Source: Anaerobacillus alkalilacustris (lineage in GTDB: Bacteria > Bacillota > Bacilli > Bacillales > Anaerobacillaceae). Taken from it: a DNA stretch of 64,000 bases. Where the stretch lies: the NCBI RefSeq assembly GCF_001866005.1, contig NZ_MLQR01000002.1, positions 561 to 64,560 on the forward strand, given 5' to 3'. The notes beneath the pieces are model-generated. The model saw only the letters and a list, made by a program, of their open reading frames with translations, made no database searches and was not told the DNA's origin. Of the stretch, positions 17,791 to 28,450 are shown in pieces (the stretch's first letter is position 1; each line of letters begins with the position of its first letter). The position numbers and the translations under genes are program-made.

Positions 17791-18288
17791 ATGTTAAATA
17801 TTCAAGATATTCGTGAATTAATAAAAGCAATTGATCAATCCAGTATAGAAGAGTTTAAGTACGAGCAAGAAGGAACAAAAATAGTCTTAAGAAAAGAGCG
17901 CGAACACGCTATTGGACAAGTAACACAACCAATTATTCAACAAGTACCTTCAGCGACTATAACTGAAACACCAACAGTAGTACAGCAACATAAAGAGACG
18001 GAGTTTGAAAAAGATGTTAAGCAAGAAGTGCAAGTAACTAATAGTCATTTACATAAAATCACATCTCCAATGGTTGGGACGTTTTATTCTGCACCATCAC
18101 CTGATTCACCGCCTTATGGTAAAGTTGGAGATAAAATAAAGCCAGATACTGTTGTTTGTATCGTTGAAGCGATGAAGTTAATGAACGAAATTGAAGCAGA
18201 GGTAAAGGGAGAAATTGTAGAAGTCCTTGTAGAAAATGGACAACTTGTAGAGTATGGTCAAGAGCTATTTTTAGTGAAACCTGAATAG
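17791..18288 (+). CDS. accB: Biotin carboxyl carrier protein of acetyl-CoA carboxylase
   Basis: BCCP carries the biotin that shuttles CO2 between AccC and the AccA/AccD transferase in fatty-acid synthesis. The 165 residues comprise an N-terminal dimerisation helix region, a Q/T/P/V-rich linker (about residues 48-90), and a C-terminal biotinyl domain. The biotinylated lysine is in [13 protein letters not shown] near residue 130. The ATG follows GAGGAGTG. It is 13 bases from accC and surely co-transcribed with it. Confidence 0.95.
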   Translation: MLNIQDIRELIKAIDQSSIEEFKYEQEGTKIVLRKEREHAIGQVTQPIIQQVPSATITETPTVVQQHKETEFEKDVKQEVQVTNSHLHKITSPMVGTFYSAPSPDSPPYGKVGDKIKPDTVVCIVEAMKLMNEIEAEVKGEIVEVLVENGQLVEYGQELFLVKPE

Positions 18289-18301
18289 GAGAGATTGCTA
18301 G

Positions 18302-19654
18302 ATGATAAAAAAACTATTAGTAGCAAACCGAGGAGAAATTGCAGTTCGTATTATTCGCGCTTGTCGTGAGATGGGGATAGAAACAGTTAGCGTTTTCTCG
18401 GAAGCAGATAAAGATTCTTTGCACGTGAGATTAGCTGATGAGGCTTATTGTATCGGTCCAACACCATCTTCAAAAAGCTATTTAAATTTCACCAATATAA
18501 TGAGCGTAGCAACATTAACTGGGGTCGATGCAATTCATCCAGGGTATGGATTTTTAGCAGAAAACGCCGACTTTGCAGAAATATGTGGAGCATGTAATAT
18601 TACTTTTGTTGGACCGAGCCCGGAAGCTATTAGTAAAATGGGGACGAAGGATGTTGCACGTGACACGATGAAACAAGCTGGTGTCCCAATTGTACCAGGT
18701 TCAAATGGAATTATTAAAGATATTGAAGAAGCTATTCGAATTGCGCGGCAGATTTCTTATCCTGTCATCATAAAAGCAACTGCAGGCGGTGGCGGAAAAG
18801 GAATTCGTGTTGCTAGAAATGAAGAGGAATTAGTAAAAGGTGTTACGATTACACAACAAGAAGCTCAAACAGCATTTGGTAACCCGGGAGTTTATCTTGA
18901 AAAATATATTGAGGATTTCCGTCATGTTGAAATTCAAGTTTTAGCTGATAATTATGGAAATGTTGTTCATTTAGGCGAAAGGGATTGCAGTATTCAAAGA
19001 CGACTGCAAAAACTACTTGAGGAAACACCTTCACCTGCCATTTCTGAAGAGAAACGAAAAGAAATGGGCGATGCGGCAGTTGCAGCAGCACTAGCTGTTA
19101 ATTATTCAGGTGCAGGTACAGTTGAATTTATTTATGACCATAATACAGGCAAATTTTATTTTATGGAAATGAATACAAGAATCCAAGTAGAGCATCCGGT
19201 AACAGAAATGGTTACTGGTATTGATTTAATTCAGCAACAATTATTAGTTGCTCAAGGAGACAAGTTGCAAATTTCTCAAGAAGATATAACTTTTAGTGGT
19301 TGGTCGATAGAGTGTCGAATTAATGCTGAAAATCCAGATAAAAATTTTATGCCTTCTCCTGGTAAAATTACTATGTATTTGCCACCTGGTGGGCTAGGAG
19401 TTAGAGTAGATTCAGCTGCATATCCAGGTTATACTATACCGCCTTACTATGATTCAATGATCGCTAAAGTAATAACTTATGGGGTGACAAGAGAAGAAGC
19501 AATCGCAAAAATGAAACGGGCGCTAAGTGAATTTGTAATCGAGGGTATCGATACTACAATCCCATTTCATCTTCGACTCCTTGAAAATGAGACATTTGTA
19601 AGTGGCCATTTCAATACTAAGTTTCTTGAGATACATGATTTATCTCAAAAATAA
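18302..19654 (+). CDS. accC: Biotin carboxylase subunit of acetyl-CoA carboxylase
   Basis: AccC carboxylates biotin on BCCP with ATP and bicarbonate. Its 450 residues equal the family length. Seen are the N-terminal [18 protein letters not shown], the glycine-rich ATP loop [15 protein letters not shown] near 160, the catalytic [16 protein letters not shown] near 285, and a C-terminal domain. The ATG follows AGGAGAG. Confidence 0.97.
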   Translation: MIKKLLVANRGEIAVRIIRACREMGIETVSVFSEADKDSLHVRLADEAYCIGPTPSSKSYLNFTNIMSVATLTGVDAIHPGYGFLAENADFAEICGACNITFVGPSPEAISKMGTKDVARDTMKQAGVPIVPGSNGIIKDIEEAIRIARQISYPVIIKATAGGGGKGIRVARNEEELVKGVTITQQEAQTAFGNPGVYLEKYIEDFRHVEIQVLADNYGNVVHLGERDCSIQRRLQKLLEETPSPAISEEKRKEMGDAAVAAALAVNYSGAGTVEFIYDHNTGKFYFMEMNTRIQVEHPVTEMVTGIDLIQQQLLVAQGDKLQISQEDITFSGWSIECRINAENPDKNFMPSPGKITMYLPPGGLGVRVDSAAYPGYTIPPYYDSMIAKVITYGVTREEAIAKMKRALSEFVIEGIDTTIPFHLRLLENETFVSGHFNTKFLEIHDLSQK

Positions 19655-19708
19655 ACATTGGTAATACTTGAATATATTAAGCAATTATCCATATAGGAGG
19701 CTAATAAT

Positions 19709-20116
19709 ATGACAGATAAAAACCATGTAATAGATATGGATGAACAGCATACGGGGTTAGGGAAAGTTGAAATTTCTCCTGAAGTAATTGAAGTTGTAAC
19801 AAGTATTGCGGCTGCAGAAGTAGAAGGCGTTGCAACAATGAGGGGGAATTTTGCTACAGGAGTAGTCGAGAAACTTGGAAGAAAAAGCCATGGGAAAGGT
19901 GTAAAAGTAGACCTTGGGGAAGATGGGATATCAGTTGATGTTTACGTGATCATGAACTATGGTGTATCTATTCCAGAGATAGCAAAGAAAATACAAGAAA
20001 ATATACATCAAACGTTAAAAACAATGACTGCCATTGATTTAACTGCTGTAAATGTTCATGTGGTCGGTGTTCAACTTGAACATCAACAAGTAGATCAAGA
20101 GGCTAAACACGATTAA
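19709..20116 (+). CDS. yqhY: Asp23/Gls24 family protein YqhY
   Basis: A 135-residue protein of the Asp23/Gls24 (DUF322) family, with GKVEISPEVIEVVTSIAAAE at the start and GVSIPEIAKKIQENI in the middle. In B. subtilis YqhY lies in the accB-accC operon and is thought to influence acetyl-CoA carboxylase activity; the same order here agrees. AGGAGG precedes the ATG. Cytosolic, with no membrane segment. Confidence 0.92.
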   Translation: MTDKNHVIDMDEQHTGLGKVEISPEVIEVVTSIAAAEVEGVATMRGNFATGVVEKLGRKSHGKGVKVDLGEDGISVDVYVIMNYGVSIPEIAKKIQENIHQTLKTMTAIDLTAVNVHVVGVQLEHQQVDQEAKHD

Positions 20117-20124
20117 GAAGTACT

Positions 20125-20196
20125 GAGGATGACTCAAGGCGCTTACTTTCTCCAATAATAAGGAAGTAAGTATGTCCACGAGTCATCTTTTTCTAC
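20125..20196 (+). terminator. Terminator of the acc-yqhY operon
   Basis: GATGACTC pairs with GAGTCATC, enclosing an inner helix of CTTACTTTC with GGAAGTAAG, followed by TTTTTCT. The hairpin is long and imperfect but ends in a T run. Confidence 0.75.
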
Positions 20197-20367
20197 TTTT
20201 CTAAAATGAATTAGGTCATATCATGCTTTTAAAATTTTATGTTATTGTAGATAAAAATAATGTATTTTTTTAATACTAATAACTAATTGTATTCTGTATT
20301 GAAAAACAAGATTATGATATGATCATGTTTAGGAAAATGGTATTGTATTTAAAAGGAGAAATTACGT

Positions 20368-20769
20368 ATGAAAAGAAGGCTTGCGAGAGTAAAAGCAGTT
20401 CAGTCCCTTTTTCAAGTTGATATGAGTGGAACTGATAAAAATGAAGCAATAAGCAACGTATTAGAGAATAATGAAAAAAAAGATGAGTTTTTAGAACAAC
20501 TAGTTACAGGCACGTTAGATCATTTAGAAACAATTGATAAAATTTTTAGTGCGCACCTCCAAAATTGGAAAATAGATAGAGTTGGTAATGTTGATCGTGC
20601 AGTCATTCGTATGGGTATTTTTGAGATGATGTTTATTGATGAAATACCTATAAATGTTTCATTGAATGAAGCAATTGACGTTGCGAAAAGTTTTGGTGGC
20701 GAAGAATCGGGACGTTTTGTAAATGGTGTTCTGTCCAAAGTTGCAGAAACGTTAAAAACAGGAGTTTAA
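20368..20769 (+). CDS. nusB: Transcription antitermination protein NusB
   Basis: NusB binds boxA RNA with S10 in ribosomal RNA antitermination. The 133 residues are all-helical, with the typical MKRRLARVKAVQSLFQVDMS start and the end DEIPINVSLNEAIDVAKSFG near 90-109 and GRFVNGVLSKV. AAGGAGA precedes the ATG. It opens the nusB-folD-xseA-xseB-ispA run. Confidence 0.95.
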   Translation: MKRRLARVKAVQSLFQVDMSGTDKNEAISNVLENNEKKDEFLEQLVTGTLDHLETIDKIFSAHLQNWKIDRVGNVDRAVIRMGIFEMMFIDEIPINVSLNEAIDVAKSFGGEESGRFVNGVLSKVAETLKTGV

Positions 20770-20847
20770 AATAAAGGATTTTTCAATCTGGATTTATTGA
20801 ATAAAAAAATCACACAATTAATAAAAAAGGTAAGGGGTAAAAGAAAT

Positions 20848-21708
20848 ATGTCAGCATTAATAATTAGTGGGAAAGAATTAGCAAAAGAAAAAAGGGAAAG
20901 TATGAAAAAAGAAGTTGAACTTCTTGGGAAAGAAGGGTTACAACCTGGACTAGCAGTTATTTTAGTAGGAGAAGACCCAGCTAGTCAATCCTACGTAAAA
21001 GCAAAACAAAAAGCTTGTGAGGAAATTGGAGTTTATTCCGTTCTTTACAAACTAGAAGATAATGTTACAGAAACCGAATTATTAAATCAGATTGAGGCTT
21101 TGAATAATGACCCTAAAATACATGGGATACTCGTACAATTACCGTTGCCTGCTCATATTTCGGAAAAGGCTGTAATTGAAAGTATTAGTCCGAACAAAGA
21201 TGTTGACGGGTTTCATCCAATTAGTGTCGGTAAAATGATGATTGGTGAAGATACGTTTTTACCTTGTACACCATTTGGAATTGTAGAAATGATTAAATCA
21301 AAGGGAATTACCATTGAAGGTAAGCATGTTGTTGTAATTGGCAGAAGTAATATTGTAGGTAAGCCAGTGGGACAATTACTTCTTAATGAAAATGCAACCG
21401 TAACTTATTGTCATTCACGTACGAAAGATATGAAAAATATTACAAAACAAGCAGATATTTTGATTGTTGCTGTCGGTAAGGCTAACTTTATTGATGCGAG
21501 TTTCATGAAACAAGGATGTGTAGTTATCGATGTAGGAGTTAACCGTTTAGAAAGCGGGAAACTTTGTGGAGATGTCGTTTTCGAAGATGCGAAAGAAGTT
21601 GCATCTTATATTACTCCTGTACCAGGTGGTGTAGGTCCAATGACAATTACTATGCTTCTCTTTAATACAATACTATCTGCCAAAAAATCAATCGTAACAG
21701 TTAAGTAA
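20848..21708 (+). CDS. folD: Methylene-THF dehydrogenase / cyclohydrolase FolD
   Basis: FolD catalyses two steps between methylene- and formyl-tetrahydrofolate. With the ATG at 20848, placed after AAGGTAAGGGG, it has 286 residues (B. subtilis 283). Seen are [14 protein letters not shown] with the catalytic lysine near 55, [12 protein letters not shown] near 97, NPKDVDG-like [11 protein letters not shown], the NADP loop [17 protein letters not shown] near 165, and [10 protein letters not shown] near the end. The upstream in-frame ATG at 20797 adds a K/N-rich stretch lacking homology. Confidence 0.95.
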   Translation: MSALIISGKELAKEKRESMKKEVELLGKEGLQPGLAVILVGEDPASQSYVKAKQKACEEIGVYSVLYKLEDNVTETELLNQIEALNNDPKIHGILVQLPLPAHISEKAVIESISPNKDVDGFHPISVGKMMIGEDTFLPCTPFGIVEMIKSKGITIEGKHVVVIGRSNIVGKPVGQLLLNENATVTYCHSRTKDMKNITKQADILIVAVGKANFIDASFMKQGCVVIDVGVNRLESGKLCGDVVFEDAKEVASYITPVPGGVGPMTITMLLFNTILSAKKSIVTVK

Positions 21709-21720
21709 GGAGATGTCTTA

Positions 21721-23064
21721 ATGTCAAATGATCAAATATTTACGATTACATCCTTAACAAAATATATCAAGCGAACATTTGACAATGATGAAGTGTTAAA
21801 AAATATTTGGGTGAAAGGTGAACTTTCAAATTTTAAAAAGCACAGCCGGGGCCACATGTACTTCACGATTAAAGACACACAATCACGAATTCAAGCAGTT
21901 ATGTTTGCTGGGAATAACCGTTTTTTGAAATTTATTCCTGAAGATGGTATGAAAGTTCTTATTCGGGGCTATGTATCAGTCTATGAAGCAAATGGTCAAT
22001 ATCAAATGTATGTTAATGAAATGCAGCCTGACGGTGTAGGTAATCTTTACCTTGCTTTTGAGCAACTTAAAAAGAAGCTAGAAATAGCTGGATATTTTGA
22101 TGAAAAGTACAAAAAGAAAATACCAAGCTTACCTACACAAATTGGTGTAGTCACCTCACCTACCGGTGCTGCTATTAGAGATATTATCACAACTCTAAAA
22201 AGGCGCTTCCCTATTGCCAGTATTACTTTATTTCCTGTTCTGGTTCAAGGGGGGGAAGCGCCAGCTTCAATTGCAAAAGCTATTCAAAAAGCTAATAATT
22301 TAGGTGACTTAGATGTTCTTATAGTTGGGCGCGGTGGAGGCTCAATTGAAGAGTTATGGGCCTTTAATGAAGAAGTCGTTGCAGAAGCAATATTTGAGTC
22401 AAATATTCCTGTTATTTCAGCGGTCGGTCATGAAACTGATGTTACGATAGCTGACTTTATAGCTGACCTTAGAGCAGCTACCCCTACTGCAGCAGCTGAA
22501 CTTGCTGTTCCTAACACGGATGATCTTTTAGAAAAAGTAATACAAAGGAAGATTAGATTTCAAAGAGCTATTGTAAAAAGGATTGAAACAGAGCGAAGAA
22601 AACTTACAAACCTTCAGAAATCTTATGCATTTCGTTATCCAGAGCAACTTATAAAACAGAAAGAACAACACCTAGATCGTCAGATAGAAGATCTACAAAG
22701 AAGTATGTTGTATATAATTGAAAGAAAAAGAAGCGCTCTGGCTCATTTGCAAAAAGATGTTGTTAGAAATCATCCACATGAGATGGTGCTAAAAGTAAAA
22801 GAACAATTACTTAAAAATGAAAAACTTTTGCAACAAAGTTTAATTAGGGTTCAAAAAGAAAAAGAGTTTTCCTTTAATCAACTTTTGACCAAATTAGAAT
22901 CATTGAGTCCATTGAAAGTAATGACACGTGGATATAGCTTAGCTTACACTAAAGAAGATAAGTTAATTAAAAGTGTGACTGATGTATCTAAAGGCGAAGA
23001 GTTGACAATAAAGTTAAAAGATGGATCAGTTTATTGTCAAGTTGAGAACATTAGAGAAGTGTGA
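21721..23064 (+). CDS. xseA: Exodeoxyribonuclease VII large subunit
   Basis: XseA is the catalytic subunit of single-strand exonuclease VII. The 447 residues hold an N-terminal OB fold ([20 protein letters not shown] near 25), the catalytic region with [14 protein letters not shown] near 145 and [14 protein letters not shown] near 205, and a long coiled coil from about 270 to 400. The ATG follows AAGGAGATG. It is 12 bases from folD. Confidence 0.96.
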   Translation: MSNDQIFTITSLTKYIKRTFDNDEVLKNIWVKGELSNFKKHSRGHMYFTIKDTQSRIQAVMFAGNNRFLKFIPEDGMKVLIRGYVSVYEANGQYQMYVNEMQPDGVGNLYLAFEQLKKKLEIAGYFDEKYKKKIPSLPTQIGVVTSPTGAAIRDIITTLKRRFPIASITLFPVLVQGGEAPASIAKAIQKANNLGDLDVLIVGRGGGSIEELWAFNEEVVAEAIFESNIPVISAVGHETDVTIADFIADLRAATPTAAAELAVPNTDDLLEKVIQRKIRFQRAIVKRIETERRKLTNLQKSYAFRYPEQLIKQKEQHLDRQIEDLQRSMLYIIERKRSALAHLQKDVVRNHPHEMVLKVKEQLLKNEKLLQQSLIRVQKEKEFSFNQLLTKLESLSPLKVMTRGYSLAYTKEDKLIKSVTDVSKGEELTIKLKDGSVYCQVENIREV

Positions 23065-23074
23065 GGTGAATACA

Positions 23075-23305
23075 TTGAGTGAAAAAAAAGATATATCCTT
23101 TGAGGAAGCTATGGAGAAACTTGAAGAAGTTGTTGGGAAACTTGAACAAGGTGATGTTCCGCTTGAGGAAGCAATCTCTATGTTTCAAGAAGGAATGACA
23201 CTCTCAAAATTTTGCCATGATAAACTAAAAAATGTTGAAAAAAGTATGGATCGAATTTTACGTGAGGATGGAGAATTAGAATTTACGACATTTCAGGAGG
23301 AGTAA
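23075..23305 (+). CDS. xseB: Exodeoxyribonuclease VII small subunit
   Basis: XseB is the helical partner of XseA. With the TTG at 23075, five bases after GAGGTGA, it has 76 residues. It shows the conserved [20 protein letters not shown] and [13 protein letters not shown] motifs. Longer in-frame starts overlap xseA. Confidence 0.93.
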   Translation: MSEKKDISFEEAMEKLEEVVGKLEQGDVPLEEAISMFQEGMTLSKFCHDKLKNVEKSMDRILREDGELEFTTFQEE

Positions 23306-23308
23306 CTA

Positions 23309-24196
23309 GTGACAAGTGTAAATTTATCGTCGTTCATTGAAGAAAAAAAAGCACATTTAGAAACTAAACTTCCTGAATATGTTCTGCGATTAGATGCGCC
23401 TTGCCAGTTAAAAGATGCAATGCTATATTCACTAAAGGCTGGTGGGAAACGTCTCAGACCTTTGTTATTATTTGCAACATTGGAAGGGTTTGGGCAAAAC
23501 TATGAATCTAGTCTGCCGGTAGCTTGTGCTCTTGAAATGATTCATACATATTCATTAATCCATGACGATCTTCCAGCAATGGATAATGATGATTTTCGGC
23601 GAGGTAAGCCAACAAACCATAAGGTTTATGGTGAAGCGACAGCTATTCTTGCAGGAGATGCGCTACTTACCTATGCCTTTCAGATCATTTCAACTATGGA
23701 TCAAATAGCCCCAACGCAAAAGTTAAGCTTAATAACGGAACTTGCTAAAGCATCGGGACCAGAAGGTATGGTTGGTGGCCAAATAGCAGACATGGATGGT
23801 GAAAATAAAGATTTATCGTTAGATCAGCTAGAGTACATTCACCTACATAAAACTGGTGACCTTTTAGGTTTTTCCATTATTGCTGGAGCGATATTATCAA
23901 ATGCCAAAAAACAAGACATAAAAAACCTTAGGGAATTTACGAAACATTTAGGATTAGCATTTCAAATTAAAGACGATATTTTAGATATAGAGGGAAATGA
24001 AGAAGACCTTGGTAAGCCTGTCGGTAGTGATATTACAAATGAAAAGAGCACGTATCCAAAACTATTAGGTTTGGCTGGTGCAAAGAAAAAATTAGCTAAT
24101 CATATTTCAGCTGCAAAAGAATATCTTTATAGTGTCAACATGAAATATGAAAAATTAGAACTAATTGTTGATTATATTGTACATCGTGACCATTAA
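23309..24196 (+). CDS. ispA: Geranyl/farnesyl diphosphate synthase
   Basis: IspA condenses isopentenyl with allylic diphosphates to make farnesyl diphosphate, feeding undecaprenyl and quinone chains. The 295 residues carry LKAGGKRLRPLL near 45, the first Asp-rich motif HDDLPAMDNDDFRRG near 85, and the second FQIKDDILDIEG near 222. The GTG start is eight bases after AGGAGG. It is three bases from xseB. The next downstream element is the OLE RNA, and then oapA and dxs, the order described for OLE-bearing Bacillus halodurans. Confidence 0.96.
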   Translation: MTSVNLSSFIEEKKAHLETKLPEYVLRLDAPCQLKDAMLYSLKAGGKRLRPLLLFATLEGFGQNYESSLPVACALEMIHTYSLIHDDLPAMDNDDFRRGKPTNHKVYGEATAILAGDALLTYAFQIISTMDQIAPTQKLSLITELAKASGPEGMVGGQIADMDGENKDLSLDQLEYIHLHKTGDLLGFSIIAGAILSNAKKQDIKNLREFTKHLGLAFQIKDDILDIEGNEEDLGKPVGSDITNEKSTYPKLLGLAGAKKKLANHISAAKEYLYSVNMKYEKLELIVDYIVHRDH

Positions 24197-24270
24197 ACTA
24201 TAATTTTAGCTTAATTTCCTAAAGAAGTATAATGGTAGCCTTAAGGCTTTACTTTGCGAAGTTTTCTGTA

Positions 24271-24300
24271 TTGTTGATTTTGGTTGTACCATGCTATAAT
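24271..24300 (+). promoter_or_regulatory. Candidate promoter for the OLE RNA
   Basis: TTGTTG (24271-24276) and a consensus TATAAT (24295-24300) are 18 bases apart. The predicted start at about 24306-24308 coincides with the 5' strand of the helix that closes the RNA. The RNA could also arise by readthrough from ispA followed by processing. Confidence 0.6.
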
Positions 24301-24302
24301 TG

Positions 24303-24910
24303 TTTAAAGTAAGTGGTGCAGTATTCTAGTCGGTCCTCCATTTTCGAAGGCGGGCCTAAAAATCCGCTAAAGGGCACATCGATGAAGTTCCTAGTTTTGG
24401 CTTGAGGCGCCCAGCCTTGGGTCATTGCTGGGAGTAAAGGGAGTAGGGCGATCCACAATGGCATGTGGGCGTTGACCCTCCTTCCGCGGAGGCCTTAATT
24501 CGTGGAATTCTCCTGGGAATGATAATTTTACGGATTACGGTATGAACCTGCATAGCAAGTTTCCCCTTGTTTGCAGCGTAGCCTGCCTTGAGTGGAGTAG
24601 AGGGGATTATGGATACTAAATTGTATACACTGTTATTATTATATTAATTAGTGATCCACATGAAATCTGCTCTGCAAAAGAGGATAGAGAATGTGTAGGG
24701 GCTGCTGAGGAAAACTCCTAGACTGTTCGAAAGACATTTAAAGGGGATTATAGTGCGTTCTAAGTGGTAATCTAGTCTAGCGTTTGGTGACAGCGCTAAG
24801 GTGGATTTAAAGGGAAACCGCCAATGTGGCGACACATCGGTATCTACTTGGGAAAACCTACTGGACCTAAGACGCAGTCTTTACTCTTTAAATGACCACT
24901 TACAAATACA
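24303..24910 (+). ncRNA. ole: OLE RNA (ornate large extremophilic RNA)
   Basis: A roughly 600-nt gene-free stretch between ispA and oapA, notably richer in G and C than its flanks. It contains the strongly conserved OLE segment GGTGACAGCGCTAAGGTGG at 24787 and the neighbouring GGGAAACCGCC and GGCGACACATCGG. The 5' strand GTAAGTGGT (24309-24317) pairs exactly with ACCACTTAC (24895-24903), closing the whole molecule. OLE RNA is known from anaerobic and alkaliphilic Firmicutes. It forms a membrane-bound RNA-protein complex with OapA, and in B. halodurans its loss affects tolerance of cold, short-chain alcohols and magnesium. Synteny, length and motif agree; exact ends are inferred. Confidence 0.92.
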
Positions 24911-25003
24911 TAAAGCCCACTTTAAAGAATTATAGATTGTTAAAAAAATATGCTCTTGCGCTTTTTTTATATTAAATGAAAGATTGGTGTGTACTAAACC
25001 TTT

Positions 25004-25615
25004 ATGAATAAAATTAAAGCTTCTTTAAATTGGACTTTAGCGATCGCCGTTATCACTCTTGTGTTAGCGGCTATTTTTTCCATTGTATCAACATTTTTTT
25101 TAAGTGGAGTTACTTGGGGAGTAGGAATGTTCATTGTATTTCTGATTGTACTTGTAGGTATTATTTTTGATACAATAGGAGTTGCAGCTACTGCAGCTGA
25201 AGAATCTCCTTTTCATGCGATGGCAGCCGAACGTATTTTAGGTGCAAAGGAAGCGGTATTAATTACAAGAAATGCCGACCGCTTTGCAAACTTTTGTAAC
25301 GATGTTATTGGTGATATTGCTGGAATAATAAGTGGTACAGCAGCAGCTTTTGTAGTTTTACAATTAGCCAACTCATTAGGTCAGGGCGAGAATACTAATT
25401 ATCAATTTTGGATTTCTGTTTTTTTCACTAGTATTGTGGCAAGCCTTACAGTTGGTGGTAAATCATTAGGAAAAACAATTGCCCTAGAGTACGCAACTCC
25501 AATTATTTTCCAGGTAGGTAGATTATTTTATTTATTACAGGTAAAATTGAAAATAAATATTTTAAATAATGGCAAGAACAAAGATAAGAAAAAAAAGAAA
25601 ACCAAAAGAAAGTGA
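25004..25615 (+). CDS. oapA: OLE-associated membrane protein OapA
   Basis: OapA binds OLE RNA at the membrane. The 203-residue protein has four likely membrane segments (about residues 9-33, 37-60, 102-122 and 132-150). After the second is a conserved-looking loop AAEESPFHAMAAERILGAKE and NADRFANFCNDVIGDI, in keeping with the DUF21-like character reported for OapA. The C-terminus is a very basic tail (KDKKKKKTKRK) suited to RNA contact. It lies between the OLE RNA and dxs, as in B. halodurans. The ribosome-binding site before the ATG is weak. Its stop overlaps the ribosome-binding site of dxs. Confidence 0.9.
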   Translation: MNKIKASLNWTLAIAVITLVLAAIFSIVSTFFLSGVTWGVGMFIVFLIVLVGIIFDTIGVAATAAEESPFHAMAAERILGAKEAVLITRNADRFANFCNDVIGDIAGIISGTAAAFVVLQLANSLGQGENTNYQFWISVFFTSIVASLTVGGKSLGKTIALEYATPIIFQVGRLFYLLQVKLKINILNNGKNKDKKKKKTKRK

Positions 25616-25624
25616 GGGTTTTTC

Positions 25625-27514
25625 TTGGATGTAAAATCAATAGATGAACCAATATTTCTTAAAAATTACAGTTTAAAACAACTTGAAACGCTAGCTGAGG
25701 ATGTACGAGGTTTTCTGGTGGAAAAACTTTCGGTTACAGGGGGGCATTTAGGCCCTAATCTAGGGGTAGTAGAGTTAACGCTTGCTTTACACAAAGAATT
25801 TAATAGCCCAACTGATAAAATTATTTGGGATGTTGGACATCAAGCTTATGTTCATAAGATTTTAACTGGACGAGCAAATCGCTTTGATGAACTCCGCCAG
25901 TATAAAGGGCTTTGTGGGTTTCCGAAACGATCTGAAAGTGAGCATGATGTCTGGGAAACAGGTCATAGCTCAACATCTCTATCTGCTGCAATGGGGATGG
26001 CTGTTGCAAGGGACTTAAAAGGTACAAATGAGAATATTATTGCAGTAATCGGTGACGGTGCATTAACTGGTGGAATGGCGCTAGAAGCCCTTAACCACAT
26101 TGGGCATGAACAAAAAGATCTGATTGTTGTGTTAAATGATAACGAGATGTCTATTGCCCCAAATGTTGGGGCTCTTCATAATGTATTAGGAAGGCTTCGT
26201 ACCGCTGGAAAATATCAAAAAGCAAAAGATGAGTTAGAACAATTACTGAAAAAAATTCCTACATTTGGTGGGAAAATTGCTGCAACAGCAGAACGACTTA
26301 AAGATAGCTTAAAGTATTTACTGGTATCAGGAATGTTTTTTGAAGAAATGGGCTTTACGTATTTAGGACCAGTAGACGGACATAATCTTGAAGATCTCCT
26401 TGAAAACATAAAATATGCAAAAAAAACAAAGGGACCAGTTCTTATACATGTACTGACAAAAAAAGGTAAAGGTTATGCGCCGGCAGAAAATGATGCTTTG
26501 GGAACTTGGCATGGATTAGGCCCTTATAAAATTGAATCAGGAGAAGTTGTAAAAAAACCTGGGCCTCCTAGTTATAGTGCTGTATTTGCTAATACTTTAG
26601 TGAAAACAGCTAAAAATGATAATAGGGTTGTTGCAATTACTGCAGCAATGCCAGGTGGAACGAGGTTAGATATATTTGCAAAAGAATTTCCTGATCGTAT
26701 GATTGATGTTGGTATTGCTGAGCAACATGCTACTACGATGGCAGGTGGTTTGGCTACCCAAGGGCTAAAGCCAGTATTTGCTGTATATTCAACATTTTTA
26801 CAAAGAGGATATGACCAAGTTGTACATGATATTTGTCGTCAAAATTTAAATGTCTTTTTTGCAATTGATCGCGCTGGTTTGGTGGGAGCTGATGGTGAAA
26901 CTCATCAAGGTGTATTTGATATCTCGTTTTTAAGGCATATTCCAAACATGACAATTTTATCTGCTAAAGATGAAAATGAATTACAACACTTAGTGTATAC
27001 AGCAGTTCAATACAATGATGGACCTATTGCTGTTCGTTATCCACGTGGTAACGGCTATGGTATAAAAATGGATGAGGTATTAAAAGAGATACCAATTGGA
27101 AAGTGGGAAGTCCTTAGAGAAGGTTCAGATATTACAATTTTAACATTTGGTACGACAATTCCTATGGCTGAAGAGGCGGCTGAATTATTAGCGAAGGAAG
27201 GTATATCTGTAAAAGTAATTAATGCTAGATCAATTAAACCGGTGGATTCAGATATGTTGTTAGATCTAGCAAAAAGAAAATATCCGATTTTAACGATTGA
27301 AGAAGCGACCCTGCAAGGTGGGTTTGGTAGTGCGATAATTGAATTTTTCCATGATAACGACTGTCATGGTTTGATAGTTGACAGAATGGGAATACCTGAT
27401 CGATTTATAGAACATGGGAGTGTGTCTGAATTAATGGAAGAAATCGGGTTAACAACAAAAGGTGTTATAAATAAGGTTAAACATATGCTCCCTAGAAAAC
27501 AACAGAGGGCATAA
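25625..27514 (+). CDS. dxs: 1-deoxy-D-xylulose-5-phosphate synthase
   Basis: Dxs joins pyruvate and glyceraldehyde 3-phosphate in the first step of the MEP isoprenoid pathway, with thiamine diphosphate. The 629 residues show [19 protein letters not shown] near 35, [15 protein letters not shown] near 72, the ThDP motif [16 protein letters not shown] near 142 and the pyrimidine-domain [15 protein letters not shown] near 368. The TTG start is six bases after GAGGG. With ispA, on the other side of OLE-oapA, it forms an isoprenoid group. Confidence 0.96.
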   Translation: MDVKSIDEPIFLKNYSLKQLETLAEDVRGFLVEKLSVTGGHLGPNLGVVELTLALHKEFNSPTDKIIWDVGHQAYVHKILTGRANRFDELRQYKGLCGFPKRSESEHDVWETGHSSTSLSAAMGMAVARDLKGTNENIIAVIGDGALTGGMALEALNHIGHEQKDLIVVLNDNEMSIAPNVGALHNVLGRLRTAGKYQKAKDELEQLLKKIPTFGGKIAATAERLKDSLKYLLVSGMFFEEMGFTYLGPVDGHNLEDLLENIKYAKKTKGPVLIHVLTKKGKGYAPAENDALGTWHGLGPYKIESGEVVKKPGPPSYSAVFANTLVKTAKNDNRVVAITAAMPGGTRLDIFAKEFPDRMIDVGIAEQHATTMAGGLATQGLKPVFAVYSTFLQRGYDQVVHDICRQNLNVFFAIDRAGLVGADGETHQGVFDISFLRHIPNMTILSAKDENELQHLVYTAVQYNDGPIAVRYPRGNGYGIKMDEVLKEIPIGKWEVLREGSDITILTFGTTIPMAEEAAELLAKEGISVKVINARSIKPVDSDMLLDLAKRKYPILTIEEATLQGGFGSAIIEFFHDNDCHGLIVDRMGIPDRFIEHGSVSELMEEIGLTTKGVINKVKHMLPRKQQRA

Positions 27515-27516
27515 CG

Positions 27517-28335
27517 ATGGGGAAAAAAGAAAGAATTGATGTTCTCTTAGTTGAAAAAGGCTTATTGGAGACGAGGGAAAAAGCAAAGAGATCTGTAATG
27601 GCTGGCCTTGTCTTTTGTAATAACGAAAGAATCGATAAACCGGGTGCGAAAATTGATGTTGATTCAGAGTTAACTGTTAAAGGCAAACTCATACCGTATG
27701 TTAGTAGAGGTGGTTTAAAGCTTGAAAAAGCAATAAATGAATTTGAATTTGATTTAAATGATAAAATTGTTTTAGATATAGGATCATCAACAGGTGGTTT
27801 TACAGATTGTGCACTACAAAATGGAGCGAAACTCGTCTACGCTGTAGATGTTGGGTATAACCAACTGGCATGGAAATTAAGGCAAGATGACCGGGTTGTT
27901 GTAATGGAAAGGACAAATTTCCGTTATGTAACTCAGGATACATTTTTAAAAGGGTTACCGGATTTTGCAACCATAGATGTTTCTTTTATTTCTTTAAGAT
28001 TAATTTTACCTACATTAACGACGGTAATAAATGAAGGTAGTCATGTCTCTGCTTTAGTAAAACCTCAATTTGAAGCAGGTCGTGATGAAGTTGGAAAAAA
28101 GGGAATTGTCAGAGATGAACGCATTCATAAACAAGTATTGGAAGAGACTATTAACTTCTCTTTAAATACTGGTTATGATGTACTAGGTCTTTCTTATTCG
28201 CCGATTAAGGGTGGTGAAGGAAATATAGAATTCTTGTTGCACCTTTATTGGAGTGGAAAAAAAGAACAAGGGGAAAATAAAATTCCTTCGATTGAGGATA
28301 TTGTGATTTCAGCACATAAAAAGTTGAAAGAATAA
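27517..28335 (+). CDS. yqxC: TlyA/YqxC-type RNA methyltransferase
   Basis: A 272-residue protein with an N-terminal S4 RNA-binding domain (RIDVLLVEKGLLETREKAKR, residues 5-60) and an FtsJ-like methyltransferase domain, with the SAM loop VLDIGSSTGGFTDCALQNGA near 86 and ATIDVSFISLRLILP near 152. In Mycobacterium, TlyA methylates 16S and 23S rRNA; the target in Bacillus is not settled. The ATG follows the dxs stop by two bases, so the two are translated together. yqxC stands between dxs and argR in B. subtilis as well. Confidence 0.9.
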   Translation: MGKKERIDVLLVEKGLLETREKAKRSVMAGLVFCNNERIDKPGAKIDVDSELTVKGKLIPYVSRGGLKLEKAINEFEFDLNDKIVLDIGSSTGGFTDCALQNGAKLVYAVDVGYNQLAWKLRQDDRVVVMERTNFRYVTQDTFLKGLPDFATIDVSFISLRLILPTLTTVINEGSHVSALVKPQFEAGRDEVGKKGIVRDERIHKQVLEETINFSLNTGYDVLGLSYSPIKGGEGNIEFLLHLYWSGKKEQGENKIPSIEDIVISAHKKLKE

Positions 28336-28450
28336 AACATGAAAGGGTATACTGCGTTAGTCGGTATATTCTTTTTGGCATTATACAATACTTTCATTTT
28401 ATGCCCGGCCCGTTTCTTGGGCATGCAGATTTGTACGTGATTTTTGATAT

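Noticed and set aside
24644-24835. Minus-strand 63-codon frame
   Set aside because: It lies inside the OLE RNA.
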